Below are positions 49,181 through 59,742 of a stretch of 64,000 bases of DNA, in pieces. The notes under the pieces are model-generated. The model did not search any database. It saw only the letters and a list, made by a program, of their open reading frames with translations, and was not told the origin of the DNA. The stretch is from Kryptolebias marmoratus (Eukaryota > Chordata > Actinopteri > Cyprinodontiformes > Rivulidae): positions 9,793,000 through 9,856,999 of the forward strand of contig NC_051445.1 in NCBI RefSeq assembly GCF_001649575.2, written 5' to 3'. Within the stretch, counting starts at the first letter, position 1. The number at the start of each line of letters is the position of its first letter. The translations under genes were made by a program, and so were the position numbers.

Positions 49181-49754
49181 GGGAGCGGGCCACTTTTACC
49201 TAAAGTATTATACTGCAGAGTTTATTATTATTATTATTATTAGTTATTCATCAATGATTCTTGAAGTTTCATCCTGATCCAGCTGCTGAAAGATGGGGAA
49301 CAATATCCTGATTTACTCCATCTGATCAACCCACTCCAAAAGTTTTTAGTGATGCAGTTTTGATAGATTATATACATAAAGTCATATTTAGGCTATATCT
49401 GAACCAGGGTTAGAACAGAAAGCAGCAAATTCTCATTAATTCTCACAAAATGAAAAGCAAGGGGCAATAACATACTTTTGTTAAAGCCCAGCTGTTGTGG
49501 AACTCGTTAGTAGAGTGTATTCCTGTGGATTTGGGCTGTCACGCACTGATCACTGCGCCACCATGTTTTGGGCACAAACTTTCACTTCCCTGTGGCGCAG
49601 AAAGACCCGACTCACTTTAACTTAACCCCCCCTTTATAAAAGCTAACCTCACAAATAAACAAAGAGGCTATAACGTTGGCCGGATGTCAATATGAACCCA
49701 AAAACGTCTTTTATTAACTAGTTTCGATTTAGCGAACCACACAACGCCTACGAA

Positions 49755-49767
49755 CCCCCCCCCCCCC
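49755..49767. repeat. Poly-C tract
   Basis: Thirteen consecutive C just downstream (minus sense) of the TNFRSF1A first exon. Confidence 0.9.
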
Positions 49768-49824
49768 GCGCTCAGATACGAATCTCTTCCCACAGCCGTG
49801 CGTAAAGAGCTCAGAGTCTCTTAC

Positions 49825-50170
49825 CTGAACAACTCCGACCACAGAGAGGGGTCCAGATTAGATTCCAGCCTTATGCATCGGATCTCGGAGTTTAGGTTGA
49901 TAAAAGTTTTATTTTTGCTTTGCTGAAATCAGAGCGGTGCTTGGAGCCGCTGCCCGTCTGAGGATGCGGAGGCGGACCCAAACGGGAAATAGCTGCGTCA
50001 CCGGCGTGTTTCAAGGAATTGCCAAGGCGAGTTGGGCAAGAAGACCAACAAAAACTAAACCCGAGCCCGCCTCAAGCGCACGGGCAAAAGGCTCTCTGTC
50101 ACACGAGCACGGTCGTCCTTTAAAGCAACAGTTCGGACACTTTAAAGCGGGGTTCCGTGGGAAGGTCGTG
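49825..50170 (-). promoter_or_regulatory. tnfrsf1a: TNFRSF1A non-coding exon 1 and promoter region
   Basis: On the minus strand GGAGTTGTTCAG followed by GTAAGAGAC is a strong donor at 49825. It pairs with the acceptor before 47191, 20 bases ahead of the start codon. The flank to about 50170 is GC- and CpG-rich, as expected for a promoter. No TATA box is evident. Confidence 0.55.
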
Positions 50171-50430
50171 CGCAGTTAAAGGGGAAATGAAAATTGTTTG
50201 GAAGCCAACATAAATCAAAAGAAAGTCATATAAAAATTACACTAATTTACAGTTAATAATCAAAGATTGAAAAAAAAAAACAATTACTAGGGTCTCTTTG
50301 GCATTTGATCACTTGGAAGTGTGAGTATCACGTGCCAAACTTAGGAACGAGAACAAGGCAATAAATACCAAATATAGATACTGTGTTGGGGAAATGGTTG
50401 AGTGCGTTGCAATTAATTGTGTAAACTGAC

Positions 50431-50519
50431 CTGAAGCTGCAACAGCTGTGCCATTCTTCAGCTTCTCAAAGGACACGAAAGCATACTTTTGTTCCTGGTG
50501 AAATTCACAGTCAATCGGG
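50431..50519 (-). other. Orphan exon-like island (minus)
   Basis: The minus strand is open and reads DCEFHQEQKYAFVSFEK, then LKNGTAVAAS, ending in a strong donor (GCTTCAG, then GTCAGT). KYAFVSFE resembles an RNP1 motif of RNA-binding domains. No partner exon or gene was found; it may be a relic or chance. Confidence 0.25.
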
Positions 50520-50745
50520 TGACTGGCAGTCATCAGTCTGACCGGCACCGGCACCCTCCTGACCGGCATCAGCCCCCTCCACCTGTCTGACCGGCACCAG
50601 CAGCCTCCTGCCATCTGACCGGCACCCTCTTGTTGTCTGACCGGCACCAGCAGCCTCCTGTTGTCTGACTGGCACCCTCCACCTGTCTGACTGGCACGGC
50701 AACCTCATGTTGTCTGACCGGCACTGGCACCCCCCTACTGTCCGG
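50518..50745. repeat. GC-rich minisatellite, GTCTGACCGGCAC units
   Basis: Seven to eight units of variable length (about 20-45 bp), each anchored by GTCTGACCGGCACC or a one-base variant and filled with CAGCAGCCTCCTG-type sequence. It lies just upstream of the TNFRSF1A promoter. Confidence 0.85.
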
Positions 50746-50943
50746 ATGGGAACTCCTTAAAGACTGTGTGACATTACTGTAAAGCTCGGGTTTGCCCTTG
50801 TGAAATGTGGGGCTTGAGTTCCCGATAACATCAATTCAGATGAAAACCAAACAACATGTTTTTTAAACCGATACTCTTGTTAATAAAATTTACTTTTTAA
50901 TCTTATGCTTCTTCTTTTCTTTTCCTGATAAACACTGTGACAG

Positions 50944-51014
50944 TAACTTCCTCAGTGTGCTACAGGGGTCTGCCCCAGCTGGCCGCAGCTTCTTCTACGT
51001 CACCAACCGAGGAG
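50944..51014 (+). other. Orphan exon-like island (plus)
   Basis: A pyrimidine-rich acceptor (TTCTTTTCTTTTCCTG...ACAG) and a donor (GGAG, then GTAACACC) enclose 71 bases open as NFLSVLQGSAPAGRSFFYV, then TNRG. The family is not recognised and no adjoining exon was found. Confidence 0.22.
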
Positions 51015-51447
51015 GTAACACCAACCACACAGTCACCCCACTCTCAAAAAAAGTTATTAACATTTTAAATCAGAGAAAACAACTGCAGCAGTGTTATATG
51101 ATACCGTTTAACTGAAAGAAAAACATGAAAACACGTTATTTTGATATTTTATTTAATCTATCCTTTAATGTCTTTCCTGTTGTAGTTGGCTCTTTGACAA
51201 TCAGAGTTTAATGCTGCAGAAATGTTTCATATTCCTGAGGTGCTCCAGGTGACGGCTGCTGCTGCTGCAGTTTACACTCACAAATAATTTGGCTGTCTGG
51301 TCTGGTCAACTATTAAATCAGAGACACCAAAAAGCTACAAATATTTGAGAAATATGCTCCAACAATGCAAAGTCCATCTAGGCAAAAACCATCAAAGGTT
51401 CACAGCATCAGAAACACATTCAAGAAGTAGCATTTACCACTGCTTAT

Positions 51448-51680
51448 TTATGAATATCTTCTGTAATCTGTAGCAGCTGTTGCCAAAACTCTTCGCACAA
51501 TAATGACAAAGAAATAAACTGGAGAGGTATCGTTTATTGTTTTAGGTTGTAAATGTGTTGGTGAAATGTGCTCAGCTCTGCGTGTTCTAGTTAAGAGACA
51601 GACAGCAGCGTTTTGAACAAGTTCGAGGCTCCAAAGGGAGGCCTCGCTGACCCTGACGCTCCGTGCATAAAGTGCCACCT
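51448..51680 (-). mobile_element. Non-LTR retrotransposon (L2/Rex-like) RT fragment
   Basis: The minus-strand translation includes SLELVQNAAVCLLTRTRRAE followed by HISPTHLQ, a diverged version of the LQLVQNAAARLLT...HITP block near the end of L2/Rex-type reverse transcriptases. A short fragment only. Confidence 0.6.
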
Positions 51681-53155
51681 ACAACAGGTAAGATATAATC
51701 TGCTCTCAACCTTTCCACAGAACCTCCTTTTAAGAGATCTGAACTGTTGCAACAAATACATTGTTCCCTTATTTGGTGCCCTTTTACTCTTTTAAAAGTC
51801 TAAATCCCCACACATAAATACTGAGCTGATAGGGTGAACGTAACCTACAGGACTTGATGCACTTCTTCTATTTTTGTACTGATCTTTCAGAGATTAGATT
51901 ATGTTCCACAGATCGGTGTTTAGTGAACATTAGTGTTGATGTTTATATTCACTGAAAAGACTGATCACTTGCAGCAAAAAAAAAAAAAAACACTTTATCA
52001 ATAACTTGAGATGAATGATTCAGCTTTTTCATATTTTATTAGACTAATTCTCGTGACCTTTGGCCCAATGGCCTCCTACACCCTTCAGCCTTTGTAATGA
52101 TGTTTACACACAACACCCTGCAATATAATCCTGTTTCATGTAATTCTGCAGAGACTTCTCATTCCAACAGTGCGATCACACCTCGTAATCTTCTCAGTGC
52201 AGACAAGTATTGCTCTTTTGATTTCCTACAAACCGTGCTAACCTGAATTTTTGATTGTAATCTTTTTCATGTCTTTCCCACCGATCTAAATGTCAGATTT
52301 GTTGCTGTTCTTGTTGCAACAGGACACAATCGAGAGTTTATTCAAAGTGGTTTTTGGATGTTATTTGTAGAAAATTATTAAATTCAAAAAGAGATGAGTC
52401 CCTTTACATCTGATAAGGATTTGACCTTGTTGGTATTCATATCAAACCATGCCGGTTAAATTGAGTATGAAGGCATGCGCACCTAGTTTAATATTCAATG
52501 GGCGAGGTTAGACAAAGAGGAATGTTGATGGATGATTTAAGAAACTAAATGAGTGAGTGACTGGATGCATGATGAGATTGCTGTGTTAATTATTTAATGT
52601 ATGCTGATTATTTGGTCATTGTCTCCTTACAGAGCTGGCTTGCAGTAGCTGTTTAAAAGTTTGAGCTACTTTTAGGACTCAAAATGTTGGCCACAAACTT
52701 CACACACAAGGCAAAAGTTAGAAAAAGATTAATTGTCATGGATGTGGGAATGTGTGACGGTTTGTCAATGGTCTGGAAACAGAGGGATTTCATTCAACAA
52801 AAGATCCAAAAGAGGAATGTTTATAAAATATTTTCAGTAAGATTTCAGTTTTATTGATTTGTCATCAGGATGGATTGATGGATTGTGATGAAGTGATTTT
52901 TTAAGAAATAATAACTGAAAAAGTTGTTGATGGAGATGTGCAATGCAAACATGTCTTTTTAAATTTCGTCTTTAAGTTCTGTCCTAAATTCTACATAAAT
53001 CCTATTGGGAAAACATATTTTTTATTTCTTTATGAATAATTTGACATTTTACATCAAAAGCCCAAGGTTAATTTTGATCTTTTCTTATTTATTACTTTTC
53101 TAATGACTATTGACCGAGACACGCTCTAGGCTAGGATAAGGTTTTAATTTGTAAC

Positions 53156-53172
53156 TGAGTTTGACGCCCCTG
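53156..53172. mobile_element. Isolated hAT right terminus
   Basis: TGAGTTTGACGCCCCTG is the reverse complement, with one change, of the terminus at 32618. It is likely the right end of another copy; the left end was not found. Confidence 0.4.
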
Positions 53173-53919
53173 GATGCAAGGAAATTAAGACTCACAAAAA
53201 GCAGTAAAACCCCAAGAGGCCAACATCACCAAAGTGCCTTTCACTCAGCTTTTTAAGCAGCTGCTCCATTGGAGATCATGAGATTCAGGTGTGACAAACT
53301 AAACCGAAGTGAGGCGACAGCAGCACTTGCTGGATAATCTCTAAACTGCAGGTGCCTGCTCAACACCTCCACCTGGGAGGAAGAGAGGAAGAGGAAAGAA
53401 AGGAGGAAGGAACCCCAGGAATCCTGACATTTATTTGTTGTAAAGAGCAAGAAAGACAACAGCTGTTCAACACCTTTCCACAGGACCCACTTTAAAATAT
53501 CTGAGCTATAATAAGCAGGATCAGAGCACAAAATTTCCATCTTTTTATTTACCAGATCAAGAATTAAATGTGGCGAGTAAAGTGAAATGAACAGATTATT
53601 ATCTGTGTGGTTATGATGCTCTAACTTATACAGACGCTAAAGTTTATGTTTGCACAGATGACATTAAAGCAGCCCTTTTCAAAACTCATTGGACTTTTTT
53701 AATGCAGTCATTTATAGTATGTTGCATTTGCAGAAGAGGCATTCAGAATCTCCCTCGTGACGAGTTCAAGTCACGTGTTTGTTTCAGGTTTATGTTTCCA
53801 CTTTTCCCGCCTCACTGACCAGTTTTACATACAAATACATGTCAACTGAATGACTCAGAAATCATCACATTAGCTTTAACCTCACACTAGAATAAATGTC
53901 TGTATTATAATAACAACAG

Positions 53920-53920
<1 letters not shown>

Positions 53921-53973
<53 letters not shown>
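53921..53973. repeat. (ATT)n microsatellite
   Basis: About 17 consecutive TTA/ATT units. Confidence 0.95.
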
Positions 53974-56492
53974 TTGGATTGTTTGTTATATTTTTAATTG
54001 TTAGATTTAGAAATTACTTTGTATATAATGTTCTTCTACTTTTTATTTTATGTGTTTTACTTTCTTTTGTATTTATGACATAGATTAGTGAGCATGAAAA
54101 GTAAAAAAATAAAAGTTACTCCTGCTATTTTGATACAAATTTAAAATCCCACAGTGCAAGCTAAGGGTCTTTACACATGCCACTAAACATACTTGTATTC
54201 ATTTTTTAAAAAGTACGATGCGGTGCACCTCTGTAAAAGCAAACAAATTCACTTATTAAATTTAAGCTTTCCCTTTAATTTGCCTGTCTGCATGTTTAAT
54301 GAACTGCTTCAAAATTAAAGGGCCATTGTGAAGGATTGAGTGACATCTTGTGGCAAAGTTGGGAATTACAGTTACTCGTCCAATCAGTTTTGATTCATAC
54401 GTTGCTGTTGCTGATATAAAAGAGTTGTTTATTTTTATTTGTTCGTTTGAAGAGTCAGGGTTGGTGTAGAGTGGGAAACACGTGACTGCAGGAAAGAAGA
54501 CTCAGAATAACTCAGCCTAAAAAGAAAAACTAATCATTTATAGTAATAAATTGCATGTATTGTTAAAATGTGTTTAGTATTTTGGCCAGTAGAAACTTCT
54601 ATTTTAAGTAACAAGAAACAAAACATATATATTTTTTGTTTTTATCTGTTTCTTTTATCTGTTTTCTTACAGTAGAAATACGCTGAGCGTCATGCAGCAG
54701 TGTCACCTAAGGTAATAAGATAAGGCAGCGTCAGCAGCGCAAACACGTTTTTCTCATAAGTGTCTCGGCTGTGTGAGGCCTTCTGGTTTGCATGTAGTGA
54801 AGAAAAAAGGTTTGCTCAGCGCAGTCAAGTGCTTCCTCAGTAAAACCACATCCTAGTCAAAGCAAAGAGAAAAACGTGTCTTTATCTTTGCTCATTTCCT
54901 TGACACAGTTTCAAATTAATACACAGTTAGCATGCAGGCACTCGACATGCTGCCAGGTTAAAATACGGCGCAGAGTTTCCCGCACAGCCCCTCTTTAGAC
55001 CAGCTGCAGGGGGACTAGTTCAGTGGCTTTTGTTTATCTGTTTACTTTATCACAGAAACGTCAACAAGTTCCTGGCAAACGCTCCTCTAAGCTTCTTTTA
55101 AACTTATCAACTCTTACGGTCAAGCAGTTGTAATAATGAAACCCCAAGTCGAGTATGACCAGGTTTTTTTAGAGCCGTTTGATGCTCAGTCATCTCTTGT
55201 TCAGTCATCTGTGTACTCCGGTTGAGGGATGATGCCATTCTCGAATCGCAGGGCCCAATGAGGCAGCCCCCCTTTACGAACGCTGAGCCCTGATTCACGG
55301 CTGAACGAAGGTCACGTGTGGCAGCGTGTTTCTGAGAAAACTCAACTCAGTTCAGGAGGACAATTATGCTGAGGGTGGTACCACTAAAACACACACACAC
55401 AAGACTGCCAATTAACTGAGAACTAGTCACAAGGTGAGATTTATGGGAAAGGTGTTAGCACAAAGTAAATTAGCTCGTTATTACTAAGCAACCTGAGTAA
55501 TTTTCACACCAACAAGTAGTTGTTCCTGTCACTCTGCAGCAGCCTTTTTGTTCTGGGTCGTTCAGGGTCATGTGCGTGAGTTAGAGAGGTCCATTCTTAA
55601 AATGTTGCTGCTGAAATGCACCAACTGGCATTAGTTGGTTTACTGCCAATCACATGCATATGGTGGATAGAAAGCGTTGAGCCACCATTCTTGCAGCACC
55701 TATGTTTCCTGAAGGCAACACGAGTCTCCTGAAGGCAACATGACTGACACAAATCTCCTTCCTGCTTAAAAAAAAAAAAAAAGTCTCCTTTCTTCTTTGT
55801 TGGACTGTCACTCATTAGTCCACGCCCCTCTCAGCTGAAACCACGCCCCCTACGCAAAATCGGAGCCAAAAGTAAAGTGAAAAAAAAAACTGATCTGAAA
55901 GTAAAAAATAGATGTGAAAGTGGGAAAAAAAAGATTTCAAGCTGTAAAAAAATAAGCTTTGATCCTAAAACCATAAAAACTGAATTAAAAATAAAACGAA
56001 GTCCTCAAATATCAAAATATAGAAAAGCAAAAAATAAAAATTAATACTTTATTTAAAAATACTTCAATATTTTATTTTAACTGAAAAATAAAATTGACAC
56101 TTGTTTTTAGTTTGAATACATGATTGATTTTTTTCAAGTTTTTGACTAAAACTCAAGCTTTCAATTTCAAGTTTTAGTTTTTCAATTAAAATTTCTTTTT
56201 TAAAATTAACAAAACATATTTGTGTCTGTTTACATTATTTACATGAAGACTAAAGCATATTTTTTTTAATAATCTGTACGCAGATCCTTCTGTGTGAAGT
56301 TTGCATGTTTACCCGTGCATTTCTGGGTATCACCAGAGTCTAAAAACATGCATCCCAGGCTATTTAGAGAATCTCAGTTGCCTTCATGTGTGAATGTGAA
56401 CATGCACGGTTGTTGTCTCTCTGTGGCTGATATGTTCTGGATATGCAGAACATATCAGTGCAGAAAGTGGGTTCCTTTTAATGCTACCTGCC

Positions 56493-57911
56493 CTCGGGAT
56501 GGAAATTAAATTTTTTTTACCAGCCACTCAAATATTTTACCAGCCACTATTTTTTGTTGTGACAAAAAGTAATTTCATATGATGATGATGATGATGGAGG
56601 TGGGTGGAAGCAGTTGTGATGCCCTACAAGCTGAACAACACCTCTTTCTGGACACTGCATGGAAATAACTAGACTTTTCTTTTTTTATTTTTTTTATTTT
56701 AAACCATTAAAAGATGCATATCTGTATATAAAAAAAATCAGACAAGTGAAATTTATTTCTGTGGAGTGTTTTTGNNNNNNNNNNNNNNNNNNNNNNNNNN
56801 NNNNNNNNNNNNNNNNNNNNNNNNNNNNNNNNNNNNNNNNNNNNNNNNNNNNNNNNNNNNNNNNNNNNNNNNNNNNNNNNNNNNNNNNNNNNNNNNNNNN
56901 NNNNNNTTAACATTAACACGAACCGCTCTAGTTTTCAGTTTGTAAACATGACGGTAGCAGTTTTTGACGGGTAGCACCGACCGTTAGACATCGTTGTTTA
57001 GCCGTGCTACTGTAGGAAAATCTGACGAGGAAGCACAGATCGTCAGAACACCGGCCGTAGGCGCGAATGCATACTGACCGACGTCATGACGTCATTGATT
57101 TAGTTAAAAAAAACCTGTTGTTTAACTTTCGGTTCTTCCCTCGACTATTCTTGAAAAACAGAAAATAGAATAGCTTCTCATCACAACACCTAATTGGTGT
57201 TAGACTGCATTTAATCTGTAGTGGATCGAGTGCATCATATGGGTTTGCAGTGAACTGTTGTAATATTTTTATTATTCAGGCGGTTTTCTCCGCCTGAAGT
57301 GGTGTTTCGCTTTTATCTAAATAACATTCAGGTTAAATGTTATTTAGATCATTAATTATCCAACAACAACCAGTTAATTTACCAACAAGTCTTTACCTAT
57401 GTTTATTCCTCTCATCATGGACAAAAAGTCCTGTGAATTTGGAGACATTTGTTCTTTTTTTGCAAAAGTTACCAGGGGGGAAACCAAATATTTCAGTCGT
57501 CTGAAATAATCGGTTCCCCCTCTAAGACATGGGACAAAAATAATTTACCAACAACTCCTTAACTGTGTTTATTCCTCTGTATTATGATATTATTGGCACA
57601 TTTTATTTTTAAAAGAATGATGTCTTTTTGTTTTTTAATGAGAAATATTTGCCCCTCTAAATAATTCTGTTAATAGATAAGTCATTATTTACGGAGACAC
57701 AGGGGGAACCGTATCTGATGGGGGAACGCGGCTCGACGTAACAGCAACAACTCGAGCACATTGCTGCCCCCTATATGTCAAGAGGACAAATAACATCTTT
57801 TCTGTTCAAATTGCCAACCCGCCACAGTGGCGTGTGTGTTGATCAAATTCACCCGCCACTTCAAATATTTACCCGCATTTGGCCGGTGGCGGGTGCTAAT
57901 TTCCACCCCTG
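56493..57911. mobile_element. Non-autonomous hAT-type element with 8-bp TSD
   Basis: The left end is CTCGGGATGGAAATTA. The right end, reverse-complemented, is CAGGGGTGGAAATTAG, and both sides carry AAATATTT and CAGCCACT / CGCCACTT subterminal blocks. Flanks are an exact 8-bp duplication TACCTGCC (56485-56492 and 57912-57919), the target-site size of hAT transposons. No transposase frame is visible; part of the interior is an assembly gap. Confidence 0.8.
56775..56906. other. Assembly gap (132 N)
   Basis: A run of N within the hAT-type element; the true length of the missing piece is unknown. Confidence 0.99.
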
Positions 57912-58538
57912 TACCTGCCTATTATTAGAAAACTAACTTCCAGAGAAAACTGATGCTATTTGAAAGGCAAACATTCCCACAATGCACAGCTTTTCATTTA
58001 ACACATTTAGATGGGTGGTAAAAAATCTTTTGCAACTTTCAGGCCCTTCTGACAGAGTTTAGCTTACAGCCAGTAATCATCAGCGCTCCACTCTGCTCTA
58101 CTGTTTCTCTTCCTCAACTTCCCAAACAAGACGGTTGTTGCCAAAGTGTGGCTGGATCCACACTTGAAGAGAAAAGTCTCAAAACTTTCCTCAAGTGGTG
58201 TACTTCTCACTATTTTTGGAGAGCTGTCTATCTGTTCCACCTCTGTGTTTCTGAAAAGTCCTTCCTGCTTGTGAAAATCCTCTTCTAGCTCCTTTGTTTT
58301 ATCAAAGCTCCAGGTGCTTAAAGTTGCACAAATCCAGTGATCTCACCTTTGCCCAGATCCTGCAGGATATTGTCATATTCCTCTCAGCAGAGTCCAATCC
58401 AACTCTTCATTCCAATACTTCCTTCCTTGTTGTTCTCACCGTTCACCTGCTGCCTGATCACTGAATCCCTGTGCAGCACCGAACAGTTTATTTATAGTTT
58501 GTTGTTGCTCTTGTCTTCCTGCAGGCTTTCTCTTAGAC

Positions 58539-58752
58539 CAGAGGTCTCCAATCCTGGTCCTCCAGTGCCACCATCCTGCATGTGTTACTTGTTTCCCTGC
58601 TCCAACACACCTGATTCAGTGGTTAAATCACCTCTTCATGTTCTGCAGAAGCCTGTTAATCACCCATTGATTCAAATCAGGTGTGTTGGAGCAGAGACAC
58701 AAGGAAAACCTGCAGGATAGTGGCCCTCCAGGATCAGGATTGGAGACCCCTG
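58539..58752. mobile_element. Palindromic hAT-type MITE, copy 3 (intact)
   Basis: A 214-bp near-palindrome beginning CAGAGGTCTCCAATCCTGG and ending with its inverse, CCAGGATCAGGATTGGAGAC then CCCTG. Flanks are an exact 8-bp duplication TCTTAGAC (58531-58538, 58753-58760). The interior has paired CAACACACCTGATTCA and GGTGTGTTGGAGCAG blocks. It is the best-preserved of the three copies. Confidence 0.85.
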
Positions 58753-59329
58753 TCTTAGACAGTCAAGGACCTAAAACACAGATTGCTGATCTCCCAGGTT
58801 AAAGAGTTTATCTCACAATATGTATGCATAATTTAGTATAAAACAGAACTATAAACCCTTAAAAGTCTCCAGAATGCAGAAATGTGGTTCCTCTAAGTGA
58901 ATTTTTGTCATGTTTAAACTAATCTTTCTAGTCATTGTAAAGTTTCAGAACTGCCTGTCAGTCAGTTCTCTGTACACTTATCTCTGTCTGTAAATGTTAC
59001 CAGATAATTTGGTGTTAAATAAGTGGCATCTGATTAATTACATGAAACTACCTCATCATCCTCGCTCTGTGGTAAGAAGAGCAAATTGCAAGAAAGACAA
59101 AGAGGAAGTCCCAGGCCGGTTATGAGCCAAAACATTGTTTTTAAATGAAACGAGAGAGACAGAGAGAGGAGATGGAAAAAAGTGGAGGCTGGCAGAGAGG
59201 GATGGGGTATGATTTTGTGAGTTTTGAGGGTCGCAGAGAGAATCTGCTACAGAACAGATGAAAGGAGCCTTTGGTTTCGTGATGAGTCACCTGGTGACAT
59301 TTAAGTGAAGAGTCCCCTGACACACTTCT

Positions 59330-59397
59330 GGTGTCTTTTCATTCTTGTGTTCAGAGGGTCGCAGGTAACATCATATTCTGTCATCTTCTCCTCCACG
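59330..59397 (+). promoter_or_regulatory. Putative non-coding exon 1 of the CD27-like gene
   Basis: A strong donor (CTCCACG, then GTAAGTAAAG) follows at 59398. It would pair with a long pyrimidine tract and CCCAG lying directly before the ATG at 59743. The left boundary of the exon is a guess. Confidence 0.4.
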
Positions 59398-59742
59398 GTA
59401 AGTAAAGACAACACGTTACCTTTGAGAACAGACGTTTGATGAGTTTCTCTTCACTGTGAACGATCAACCCTTTATTCTGCTTGAATGTGCACCACAGTTA
59501 GAGGATTTATAAAAGCAGAACAGAGTTTCTTCTTCACTGTTACGTTTTTTTTTAAATGTAAAATGAAAAATGTGGTGCTGCTGCAAAACTGGAGAACTTT
59601 GACTCGCTTCTCGTTTCTTTCAGTGTCTTTCTGTATCAACATGTGAAGACATCTGACACAATCAATAATCTTTTTCCTCCTCCTCTTCACTTTTCTTATT
59701 CTCCTCCTCCTACTCCTCTCTCTCTTGTTTGCCTCTTCCCAG

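Larger units (their letters stand above)
51681..56484. other. Gene desert between TNFRSF1A and CD27-like gene
   Basis: No supported exon. SCNN1A and LTBR, which lie in this interval in human, are not recognisable. It contains an ATT microsatellite and an isolated transposon terminus near 53.16 kb. The 55.86-56.25 kb part is a low-complexity AT-rich stretch. Confidence 0.45.

Noticed and set aside
53253..53540. Exon-like minus-strand stretch after a good acceptor (near 53380)
   Set aside because: The frame stops after about 40 codons, matches nothing and has no upstream exon.
54680..54712. Short plus-strand stretch between an acceptor and a donor-like GTAATA
   Set aside because: About 11 codons only, with no similarity or neighbouring exon.
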